Of a stretch of DNA of 64,000 nt, positions 11,031 to 20,678 are shown one piece after another (positions within the stretch are counted from its first letter, which is position 1; every line of letters starts with the position of its first letter). Both the position numbers and the translations under genes were made by a program. The stretch is from NCBI GenBank assembly GCA_029204225.1, contig CM055092.1, positions 83,696,026 through 83,760,025 on the forward strand, written 5' to 3'. The notes under the pieces were generated by a model. The model made no database searches, was not told the origin of the DNA, and saw nothing but the letters and a program-made list of their open reading frames with translations. The stretch comes from Diphasiastrum complanatum. Its lineage: Eukaryota; Streptophyta; Lycopodiopsida; Lycopodiales; Lycopodiaceae.

Positions 11031-12337
11031 AATCTAGACCAGGTTGATACACCAACAAAATTCACCGCATACAAATGCCACAATTTCACCGTCTCAAGCA
11101 TGGGAGACTCCCAAATATTGTTGGAGCAACTGCCTCAACAAGCTTGTTATTCTTGAAGCAACAATTCCATACAACGAGAATGAATAAAAGAAATTCATAA
11201 TCAACTCCAAGCAGTTGACAAAAATGTTGAAGATGAGGATATGATGAGAAAACAATCAATGGTCATCCTAAAGTTTATCAAAACTTGATTACTATTATCA
11301 TAAGAGAAAGAAGTGATTGAATGCAAGACCTAGCTATGGAATACCTTAACTTTAATACTAGATCAACCATGAAAGCTTGAGAAGCTTAGCTATGGAAAAC
11401 ACCAAATATAAGAGAAATTTTGTAAGCGCCTCGAAACACCAAAAGTTAGAAGAGAGAATGAATTGCTAGAGAGAGAGGGGAGGCGTGGTTCCTCCGAATC
11501 CTCTATGAGGTTAGCACCTCAAGTACATGCAGGCCCCAGGGTAAGTAAAGGTGGCATCCATGTGATTGAGCCACTTGGCCAAGTGGGCCACTTGCACCTA
11601 CTTTCATAAGTTACAAACAGTGGGCCCCATGTAGTTTACAAATAACATGCCCATTGATAAATGTAGAACTTATAATAATGCTAGTGCTTAGCAAAAGGGG
11701 TACAATAGGCATTACTCTTGAACAACAACAACCACCATGTTTTGATGAATTTTCATGATTTTACCTCAAGAAGAGTCAAGTGGTAGATAAGATTCTAGTG
11801 GCAAGTTGGTAGATCATGCATTGGTCATAAAATCATTTTCCCAAAGAGGAAGCGTAGAGGAAGGAATTTTACAATCAGGCCGGCCAATAATCAACATGAA
11901 ATAAGACAGTAGTGGACAACAAAGAGGAAGAAATCGTTTCTGTTACGGTGTCACGTTATTTTGAGTCCAAGTGGTGATTCAAACATGTTCCTACTGCATA
12001 TCAAACTAGAGCATGTTGTTTTTATTGTGGTAAAATCACGCCACATAGAGGCTGAATGTTGCGTTAAGTAATAAAATATGAACAAAGCATGAGAGGAAGG
12101 GGGGGAAGAAATTATAATACTTTTTGAAATCAATTCCCAAGGCAATCGACAAATGTTTTTGTTGAAGATGAAGAAAAGGAAGAGCTCCTTTTCATGGCAA
12201 ACGCATTGTCCCTAATTATATTAGCATCTTTGGTTTTCTGACCTACTCAGCTTTCAATTGCTTGTAAGAGATCCAGGGCAAAATAAGGAGTGTGAAAAGC
12301 AATGTTACCTCAGTTTTTTGCATAGAATCAATGAACC
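11031..12337. other. Intergenic or intronic, nothing recognised
   Basis: No supported gene. It may hold more of the copia internal region, but no domain can be read. Confidence 0.35.
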
Positions 12338-12400
12338 ATTAACGGTTCAGTACGGTTCTCAGAACCGTACAGTGAACCGTACGGTTCACAATTTTTTTTA
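12338..12400. repeat. Cluster of AACCGTAC palindromes
   Basis: A 21-bp palindrome (GTACGGTTCT, one base, AGAACCGTAC) is followed closely by a perfect 18-bp one (GTGAACCGTACGGTTCAC). A further half copy (gtgaaccgtacc) lies near 12777. Each can fold or bind a dimeric protein; function unknown. Confidence 0.8.
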
Positions 12401-12427
12401 AGCAGAACCATGTGAACCGTGGCAGAA

Positions 12428-12775
12428 TTAATTAATTAATTAATTAATTTTTTTTTTTGGTCTACCCCCAAATAACAGCCCAAAAAAATCCTTAAAAAAT
12501 GCCAAATTTTTTTCAAAAAAAACAGATTTGTCTCCCTACAAATCTGCTTTTTCTGAAAAAAAATTGGCATTTTTTTACTAAATTAATTAATGGCCAAAAA
12601 GGCCGCTACAGTCTCTCTCTACCCTGCCCTCTTCTCTCTCACCAATCTGAGCAGCACTCTCTCAGAAACCTCCACCTGCAAAAAGTGAGAAATGAGGGTC
12701 AAAAAACGAGCTACAAGGGGTTTTCGGGGGGAAACTTAGGAAATTAATTAATTAATTATTTATTTATTTATTTAG
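12428..12775. repeat. AT-rich block with an 85-nt hairpin
   Basis: ATTA/TTTA tetranucleotide tracts at 12428-12450 and 12741-12775 flank DNA with a strong inverted repeat: left arm 12493-12532 pairs with right arm 12537-12577 around a loop of about 5 nt. The inner 10 bp (acagatttgt/acaaatctgc) pair almost perfectly. It could be a small fold-back (MITE-like) element; no target duplication was identified. Confidence 0.6.
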
Positions 12776-13075
12776 GTGAACCGTACCACGGCTTCAAGAT
12801 TTATTATGTGCGTTTTTTGGCATACAATAAATCTTGAAGCCCATCTAAATTTTAAGAAGCAAATTATAGCTTATAAAAAGTCACACATCACACGCCGACA
12901 AAATATTCGCCTATAAAATGAGGTCAGCTTCAACATCCTTTATACTTGGAGAGCATTTACTGTTGACATTTCCACCAATCTCAGTAAAAACTTGTCACAG
13001 CTTGGCCCGACAACCTTGTCGGAAATTTGCAGTCATTTTTCCTAATAGAAAGGTCGTTAAAAAATCCACCATTCA

Positions 13076-13149
13076 ATAGTTGTCAGCTCAAATCTTGCAT
13101 AATTCATCGGAGATAGTTGTCAGCTCAAATCTTGCATAATTCATTGGAG
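13076..13149 (+). repeat. 37-bp tandem duplication
   Basis: The unit beginning atagttgtcagctcaaatc occurs at 13076 and 13113 with one mismatch. Confidence 0.9.
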
Positions 13150-13647
13150 GAGATCGTGTTTGGAGACCTCAATTATCCATTTTAGAATTCAACCCTACTT
13201 TTTTCCTTGCAATCTCATTGGTCATAATTTTGATGTCCTTAAATCACAAAGACCTCTTGGATGGAATCTAGAAATATGGATCCCTCTTGGATGCAAAGTT
13301 GAAACTAAGAGTATCTTGAGCTTTCTTCGATGGTGAATCTGAAAAATTCTTCCACTTGTAACTTCCATAAAATCGTTGTGACCGCATATTAAGCCTCACT
13401 CCTCTGCATATTACAACATTATACTTGCCCTTGCATCTCACCTCTATCACAAATCAATGACAGGACTGGCCTCTAATTTCCACAATAAGCCTTGAACATT
13501 ACCTAGTTCATTAGCTACACAGAGAAAAAAAACCTCCTGATGACCATTTTCTTCAGCTCATCATCACCTCGAGGACTGGACTTCGATTCTACTCCAGCCC
13601 TAGCCAGCTTTTGGGATTCTCCTACATCTTTTGAGTCAAATCGACCA

Positions 13648-14363
13648 TCATGGAGGCCCAAAGAAAAGTGCAAATTCTGCTTCATCGACAGAGTAAAATA
13701 AAGAGAAATCTAACAGAGATAATGTGGAACTATCTTCTTTGATGCTTCTAACGCGGCTTTTAATATTGAGGAATGCTAGTCTGGAAGATAAAGCAACGCT
13801 TACGCTTATCTCATTAGTATCTTGTGCGTGCTGATCTGAAGCGCGCTGTAGTTGGCTGTGTGCAGCCCTTGAATCTGCATCTTCCGAAGATGTCAAGTGT
13901 GAACAGAATTGATCAATACATAATTGTGAGACCTCCTCTTCTGCACCCACGCTCTCCGATGCTGCTAACAAACAGGAAATCAAAACCACGAGGCAAAAAT
14001 ATACGCCTACCACAACAATATGACAATCCAATAGCTGAGCTGGTATTTACCACTGGCAATTCAGCTGGAAACCCATAAATTTCGAAAAACAACATCCTCA
14101 GTCCGAGAAATGGTTCGTAGATTGTACTTTCTGGCTAATCCAGCTACACAAATTGTTGGGAAAAGCCAGCCCAATTCCTTGATACAGAACTAGAACACTT
14201 CATGTGAGAAAAGAATGGGTGAGCTGGGGTTACCTGCAGTATGAAAAGGCACAGCAGGCAGTGTGTCAGAATGAGAGTAAAATGTAGGCAAATGAGAGGT
14301 GGTCTCTGATAGAAGCTCCCCTGTAGCTAAACCCCACAAATCCAAGCCATCGCTTGCATCCAT
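13648..14363 (-). CDS. Two-exon coding unit, unknown function
   Basis: Exon 14363-14234 (43 codons plus one base, starting MDASDGLDLWGLATGELL) joins exon 13961-13648 in phase across a GT-AG intron, giving 147 aa that end VDEAEFALFFGPP. The acceptor is a tandem NAGNAG (TTAGCAG), so two products differing by one Ala are possible. The protein is acidic and Ser-rich with no known domain. It lies on the same strand as, and upstream of, the 7.9-9.5 kb gene. An internal donor-like site (ATAAGC|GTAAGC) would let it splice to an in-phase acceptor near 9490, making the two units one gene with a 4-kb, transposon-containing intron. As a stand-alone small gene it is equally possible. Confidence 0.5.
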
Positions 14364-14643
14364 ATCTGCACCAAAACCTCCTCCTACAACAAATAATGCA
14401 GCTCCGATCAAACACCCAAATCTGAAGCAAAAGCTCACAGCCTCTCTTTTGGTCAGACCTATCCTTCGCAGGCTTTAAACGCCCCCTGTTGGATGACTGC
14501 CATCTGCATGCCTTACCACGTGTCGGCCATCCAAACTCCAGACTCGTCGTGTCATTTGTGTTTATCGCGGGAGCATAGAAAATTTTGATTTAAAAGTTAA
14601 GGCGGGGCTTAGGGAAGATGACCCACCCTCTTGGCATTGCATT

Positions 14644-14786
14644 GGGGGGGGGGGGGGGCCCGCTAGGGAAGGGCCTTCGGCTGAGGAAGGTAACCCAAGT
14701 TTCTGCTAGGGAAGGCCCTTCGGCTGAGGAAGGTAACCCAAGTTTCTGCTAGGGAAGGCCCTTCGGCTGAGGAAGGTAACCCAAGT
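14644..14786 (+). repeat. G15 run and three 43-bp tandem repeats
   Basis: Fifteen G (14644-14658) are followed by three head-to-tail copies, at 14662, 14705 and 14748, of a 43-bp unit beginning gctagggaaggcccttcgg. The array is about 300 bp upstream of the ATG of the minus-strand unit at 13648-14363, in its likely promoter. Confidence 0.9.
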
Positions 14787-15279
14787 ACTAACGCCCTTTC
14801 CATGGCAAAACAGCTAAGGACTCCAACCTTCCTAACCTGAAAATATTTTTGGCCTTCACTTGCAAAGGCAATACTATGTGGTGAGGCTGGTTAATGGAGT
14901 TATGTGAGAAGTTGACATTAAAGATATGTTGGTGGTGGGCTTTAAAAATAATAATATCCCTGCTTTTATTAAAAATGATGAGAAAATCCATGATCAAACA
15001 AGAAGATTAAAGTATTTAAAATAATATCAAAAAAATGAATTAAATTATCCAAAAGCTAAGTAAAACTTAAAATAGTAAGCTAATTACTTAAAACCAACTG
15101 CCCGATGCTTTGCATGGCTATATGCGTTATTATGCATGGTTGTTTTAGCAAATAACCGTTATGTATGGAAAAGCAAAATATATTTTGTTTGCACATTCTT
15201 CTTTTTTCCTGATTAAAGTACTGGATAGTTGTGCATGCACCATGTCTCCCTGAGTATTTGAATAAGCTATGTAGTTAGG
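14787..15279. other. Intergenic, nothing recognised
   Basis: AT-rich DNA without a supported gene or repeat. Confidence 0.4.

Positions 15280-15360
<81 letters not shown>
15280..15360 (+). repeat. (CT)n(CA)n compound microsatellite
   Basis: About 34 CT units pass directly into about 7 CA units. The following 200 bp are pyrimidine-rich and could be a plus-strand transcript leader, with a donor-like CAT|GTAAGG near 15560, but no coding exon could be joined to it. Confidence 0.95.
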
Positions 15361-17101
15361 GAGTGAAACTATGACGTTCTGTCTCTCTCTCATTCTTAGT
15401 TTGCGTTTGTTCGTTCGTTGAAGCTCCACCTCTCCTTTGTTTCCGCGGTTGGTTGTTGCCTCTGGATCTTCCTTAGTTGTAGGATCTGAATACGTCATAG
15501 CTCCACAATTCGGGCCTTCTACTCAGCTGGAGTTGTGATCAAGAATCATTGTAGCCTCATGTAAGGTTCTTGTGTGAAATTTTTTCACTTCTGTTGTGTT
15601 GAATTTGTCTATAGATCGATCTAGCTCCAGTTAGTTTTACTTGGGTCTGTCATATGTTCTTTGGTTGCTCGATTTGCTGCAGCTTCTTCTGTAGATTAAT
15701 GTTCAAGATCATGAATATCGATTGAATTAGGAAAGTAGAATTCAATGAAACCATTCTTGCATGTGGTTGAACTACATCTTGTACTTGTAGCGTAACATCT
15801 TCGCTTCAGCTACCTGCATGTGGAGCACCCTTTGAGACAGGAGATTAACTTGGCTTGTAGTAAAGATGGGTATATGATAGAAAAGATGGAGTTCGCCTCT
15901 TCCGTGAATATTCCTCATCTCATATGCAACGTAAAAAGATCTGTTTTTAGAAAATGCACAGTGAGCCAATCATGCTAGCATGGGTGCTAGCATGCGCTGG
16001 ACCTGGTTCAAAGTGGTATATAGGCTCCTTGATTCATACCAATGCTCTAGATTTCTAAACAAGAAAATCTACATGCATCGACTTCATGTCAATCCTACCG
16101 TGATCCAGATGACAGATAAGAATAAACAAGCAACTGTTTAACCAAAAAAACAATTATAGTTATACTGGACTACGATTGGAGTTAGAAATTGATCGTAGGT
16201 TGGACGTGCATATAGGAATCACCAGGACTTAAGTACTTTTACTTGTGGTAGGTAGCCTAGGTGTTGAAGGATTGTTTTGTTGCTGGAAGGCATCAGTTCC
16301 GTTCATCATCTTATAAGCCACGAACACTAATCTTTACCCCAACCCGTAGAAAATTATAGCATGCATTTGGAAACCAGATTTGGTCGGTTACATGACACAG
16401 ATTGCACTATAATTTCTGAAAATATCAGACGTAAATCTTCGTAATTCATCGCTTTTAACGCTGTTCCGTTCGGCCTGGCTAGGATTGAAGCTGGACTTGC
16501 ATGGGAGTCTTAGCATCAGAGGCCTGTTTTGGTTTATACAAGCTTCTGCAAGTTGATGAATGTTGACTTTGTTTCTTCGGAGCCAAATTGTAGATCAAGT
16601 TCATCTACATGCTCAGTTGTTAGTAAGAAAGCTACATGTGATCAGCGATATAAACCCACCTACTACTGCCTAAAAATGAAAGCTTGCTCCAAAAGCTTTT
16701 AGAATAAAACTAATTGTGATGAGCGATCATGAGCCAGTGAATTGACCAAGCTTTCTCAAGCTTTTGCAATGTGATCCAAACCTCCGGCATATCGTGTCAA
16801 CGTTCAAACTGCCACTCATCAACGCTCCCAATCTGAGCTCAACAAGTCGATTTGTCACTCTAATTACTTTAAAATAGTAATCTTCCCAAATAGCTCCTAT
16901 TGGAGTATGAAACCGCAAACATGCACACCGAATCGTTTATGGATTGCTCCTCGAGGTGCATAAAGCAAGGCCTGGAGGTTTAAGAGAGACATCTACATTA
17001 GCCTAAATTAGAGAACTGTTTCATAATTTGGTGCTAGCAGAGGCTAATCAAATGAAAAGAAAGGTGGAGATGTGGTTGATCACATATAGACTAATGTGAT
17101 T
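15361..17101. other. Intergenic, nothing firm
   Basis: No supported gene. At 15971-15995 the palindrome catgctagcatg is repeated imperfectly in inverted form. Short frames here lack coding character. Confidence 0.35.
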
Positions 17102-18878
17102 GCATGCAAAGGTCTCTGTTCATATAAAGAGAGGGCTGCAATCAACCTACTGGGAGGACTGCAATATTCAATAAAACGAAAATTAGTAACAACATTTGAA
17201 CATTATGTAATATCGAATCAACGCGCAAGAGCTTATAATAAAATCTACAAAGGAAACAAGCGCGTGTCGAACCGATGTTCAAAAAATGTTGTTTGAATAG
17301 CAGATCAGCATGCACAATATGAAAAGAAACCAAGCAATAACTACAAGGGCGCGTCGAACCGATATTGAAAAAATTTTACCTCTGCATCAACCATTTTCAA
17401 CTTTGAATATGCTATTGTATTTGGTACTGGAAAGAGTTCCAATATTTTCTACATATGGCTCCTGGCAATTTTGTGGGTGTGTGTAATAGAGTTCATCTTT
17501 AAACAAATTGAATTACACACACCCTCATCATTGACATATAAGGACAGCACATATAAGCTCCAATGATCACTGCAATCACAAAACCATCAATTTATTTGAA
17601 TAAATATTCATATAAATAATTCTACTTAATAAAATTTGATAGAAATACACTTACTTTGTTATGTATGGGAGAACGAAAATTGGAGTCCCCGGTCTGACGT
17701 ATTGTAGCATATCATCGTGCAGACTTCTGAAGTCAGGAAAATCAAAAGCAGCCATGAATTGAAGAGAAAACAAAGCTACCTCTATAAACAATGGCATCTG
17801 AAAAAACTCCATCCAGTATTAAATTGCCTCCTCTCCTACATTGTCCCCTAGCATTTTATCCCTACTTTTTAATTCACTTGTATCTAATTTAGATAGGGGA
17901 AGACCAGCATTGGTCTTTGGCATCCTAAAACTATAGAGAGGACCTAAAGCTTGAAGGTAAGTGTTTAACAATTGGTCATACTATACATATTGAGGAGTAT
18001 TTACAAAGGCAAATGCAGGGGGTGAAGGTATAACACTGATAAACCAGTAAAAGAATTGTCTTTCAAAATTGATTCGATCTTTACATTTACAAAATCATCT
18101 AAATTTGTTACTGAAACAGGAGGGGGGGAACTAATATTTGTGAGGATAGGAGGAGACCCAGATTTTGAAAGAGGAGGAGAAGAAGGAGATTGAGTTCTAG
18201 GAGGAGAAGATGGAGATCGAGTTCTATGAGGAGGAGATGGAGATTGAGTTCTAGGAGGAGAAGAAAGAGACTTGGGAGGAGATTTGGGTGCAATTAGAAT
18301 CTCATGCAGAGGAGATGTCTTGGAAAAATACCTCGCTTTATTTGGAGGGTCATGAGACCTCCACTTCTTTGAAACAATCCCGCTCTGTACTCGAAAAACA
18401 AGCCGGGAAGGTTGAGATTGCTTTCGCTTTCTTTTCTATGAATCTTGTTTTGGAGGAGATGAAGGAGCTGGTCTGAAGTACTTTGCAAACTTGTCATATG
18501 TGTCCCTTAGCCTGAATACAATGTTGAAATCCTTGGGCATGATGCTCACCCTCTTGGCGTGGACAACTGCAACAATAGTATCTAGAAAAAAATTTACTGA
18601 AAATCCTCATATGTTGCATGCAACGCCTCAATTGTCGTTACAGTCCATCTCACATCTACAAATAGACTTCTTGTAACCTGTCTGATGGATCTCTGTATAT
18701 GAGCTTTCGAAATTAGAAGATTATTTGTCTTCTGTAGCTTCCGAATATCCTTCAATCAGGCAGGGTCTCTTGGTCTGCCCCTAGGCCTAGGAGGAGGTGG
18801 TGATGGATGAGGCAGTGGTGGTGGATTTCCTAGACCACTACCTGAGATTGGGATTCCACCAGGGTGGATTCATGTTGT
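17102..18878 (-). pseudogene. H3-like fold plus Ulp1-type protease, broken
   Basis: Read on the minus strand, 18775-18476 encodes a diverged histone H3 fold: DIRKLQKTNNLLISK (family: EIRKYQKSTELLIRK) and HAKRVSIMPKDFNIVFRLR (family: HAKRVTIMPKDIQLARRIR). A proline-rich leader precedes it. A basic KRKRKQ stretch and SPPRTQSPS repeats (18290-18130) follow. The same strand then reads a Ulp1/C48 cysteine protease: the entry motif LGDNVGEEAI (about 17840), the catalytic His in DHWSLYVL (17560) and the Cys in VDCS (17140). The usual Asp is replaced (MNSI). Two GT-AG introns (17654-17570 and 17379-17159) are phase-consistent. At least five in-frame stops and two frameshifts make it a pseudogene unless stops are avoided in some unseen way. 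Ulp1 proteases are common in DNA transposons (MULE, CACTA, KDZ); joining one to an H3 fold is not something I know of. Confidence 0.65.
17209..17367. repeat. Two ~70-nt inverted-repeat modules in an intron
   Basis: Module 1 (17209-17280) has left arm tatcgaatcaacgcgc and right arm gcgcgtgtcgaaccgatg; module 2 (17301-17367) has a decayed left arm and right arm gcgcgtcgaaccgatatt. The arms are about 20 nt and the spacers about 33 nt, unrelated in sequence. Both lie inside the 17159-17379 intron of the Ulp1-like pseudogene. The same design recurs at 18.9-20.65 kb. Confidence 0.8.
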
Positions 18879-18902
18879 TTGTTTTGTCCGCACCATTGTT
18901 AT

Positions 18903-19073
18903 CCAATATCGAATCAATGCGCGACCAAAGAGAACTCAAGATCAAAATTCTGGTTTGGTGCGTCGAACCGATATCTGACCTTGAACCAAATCGATAGTTG
19001 AGTGCAGATGGTCGCGCGCGAGTAAAAGCGAAATGTAGGTATTTAGCTTCAGGCGTGCTGAATCGATATCGCA
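18903..19073. repeat. Two inverted-repeat modules upstream of the H3-like gene
   Basis: Module 3 (18903-18977): left arm atatcgaatcaatgcgcg, right arm gtgcgtcgaaccgatatc. Module 4 (about 18986-19073): right arm ggcgtgctgaatcgatatc with a weaker left arm. They lie immediately 5' of the minus-strand H3-like frame. Confidence 0.75.
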
Positions 19074-19475
19074 TGGAAGTAGAAAACGATAAGAAGTTGA
19101 CGAAAAAAAAATTAAGCCTCGACCATCTGTATATATAGTGCAAATCCAAAATGATTGCTTACATGGTGGTATGGAATTACAAGGCTATGATTACGATGAT
19201 GGTTACATCAAGATATTTAGAGGCTTATAAATCAAATCCATTGATCATCAAAATAATTAGTCGATATGGCTAATGACGACCACATTTAATTTATACATAA
19301 GTAATGTCACATCTTCAATCAATTCTACAAGAGTATGGTCACATCTACAATTACTATCTGAAATTGACAAGATAATGTTATAAATTCAGTCATTATAATC
19401 TAAAAAATTTCCAACTGCCTTTTTTGATATCCAATCCTTGAAAATTTTGAACAACTCCAACTGCCATTATTGCAT

Positions 19476-20033
19476 CCAATAGCGAATTGATGCACATATA
19501 CTGCTTCTATACACTAGAGAGGCTTTTCTCGCGCGTTGAACCAATATTGGAAGATAATATGAATGATCAAAGCTTGATTCGATATATTCTTGTTAGCTTT
19601 GGATAGAATGAGGAGTCTATCGAATCAAGCTTTGATCATACATACTACATACAGTCCAATAATTTCGAAAAAAATGCAAAATCTTTTTTTTTAGCAATAG
19701 TGATTCGACACGCGCAGTCCGAGTGAAAAATCATTGTCTCTTCCAAAGGCATGCTGATCCGATATTTGAGTTCACTGAACATTTATTGGAACGCATATGA
19801 ATCATCAAAGCTTGATTCGACAAAAACAATTTAGCTTTGAATATATGAGAAAATTTCCAAATCAAGTTTTGATGAGCATATCAACGCATGTAGTCCAAGT
19901 TGAAAACACTCCTATTTGGGACGAGCGTGCTGATCCGATATCCCATTCGCATTACCAAAGTATCTCATCAGCGCGCGCCTATTTGATCTGTTCTTGTGAA
20001 GCATTTGTCCTCTCGCGTGGAATCGCTATTGGC
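19476..20033. repeat. Dense array of six inverted-repeat modules
   Basis: Modules at 19476-19550, 19563-19639, 19694-19770, 19799-19880, 19869-19944 and 19955-20033. Four follow the tatcgaatcaacgcg/cgcgttgaaccgata pattern with spacers of about 30 nt. Two (19563 and 19799) use a second arm type, atcaaagcttgattcga. The module at 19563-19639 has a perfect 22-bp stem and a 33-nt loop. In the first type, left and right arms keep the same 2-nt mismatch in the stem (AA opposite AC) in most copies. Both arm types share the core tatcgaatcaa or its complement. Confidence 0.85.
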
Positions 20034-20368
20034 TTTTTTAAAATACTCTACCTTATGAAAATGTTTTGAAAAAAAAAAAATCATCTTTATGGTGCTTAAA
20101 TAGGTCGAGAGACACGATATTCAATGACCTCCATTTAATATTTGTTTAATGATGATTCGAATAGGCTATTAATAGACTCTTTAATGTAATCCGGTGCAGG
20201 TACAAATTTTAGGGTCAGGACAAATGATATTTAGTAGAATCTAGTGATAGACTATATAATCTATTTCGGCAGAGGTACATTTGTCTCTCATTGATTGGTA
20301 GATAAATTTATTCTGCGCTGATCAATTTATTATTTGACAAATGTATGGCTGTGATCAACACAAATAGG

Positions 20369-20379
20369 CTATATATATC
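20369..20379 (+). promoter_or_regulatory. Candidate TATA box
   Basis: ctatatatatc lies about 300 bp before the open frame of the plus-strand gene, with a plausible start region near 20400. Assigned from sequence and position only. Confidence 0.35.
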
Positions 20380-20456
20380 GACACCAGTTTCTTTATTTCA
20401 ATTCCGTGATCTTTTATTTTGAACTCACTCGCTATTGTGTTATACTTCTTTCTCGT

Positions 20457-20648
20457 GCTATCGAATCGATGCGCGCCTTCACATATTGTTCATGGTCAAA
20501 TTCACTCAGGCGCGCTGAAGCGATATCAGCCTCTTCTTACTTATGCTCTCGAACGATTTCATTCTCGTCAAAATGATATCGATTCAACGCGCGCAGTATT
20601 GAATAGTCCTCCTTCGAAATCATTCAGTCGCGTTGAACCGATGTCAAG
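20457..20648. repeat. Two inverted-repeat modules before the plus-strand gene
   Basis: Module at 20457-20530: left arm tatcgaatcgatgcgcgcc, right arm ggcgcgctgaagcgatatc. Module at 20573-20648: left arm gatatcgattcaacgcgcg, right arm cgcgttgaaccgatgtc. They lie between a TATA-like sequence at 20369 and the first exon with clear coding character. Confidence 0.85.
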
Positions 20649-20678
20649 TTCAATAGGGCTAGTTCCTCCGTCTCCTCA

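Noticed and set aside
18108-18293. Leu-rich 61-aa frame
   Set aside because: It is an out-of-frame shadow of the SPPRTQSPS repeats on the same strand.
18590-18612. A 16-nt mini-intron in the H3-like domain
   Set aside because: Removing the GT...AG stretch does not restore the H3 frame; a stop plus a one-base shift in a T run explains it better.
17102-18878. Stop-codon reassignment in the H3/Ulp1 frame
   Set aside because: TAA, TAG and TGA all occur together with frameshifts, so decay is the simpler reading.
17209-20648. CRISPR array
   Set aside because: Arms are inverted and imperfect, spacing is uneven, introns and plant context surround them, and no cas gene is present.
17209-20648. tRNA genes or tRNA-derived SINEs, since some right arms read ggttcgacgcg in complement (B-box-like) and modules are about 75 nt
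   Set aside because: The B-box resemblance is not kept between modules, there is no A box and no cloverleaf.
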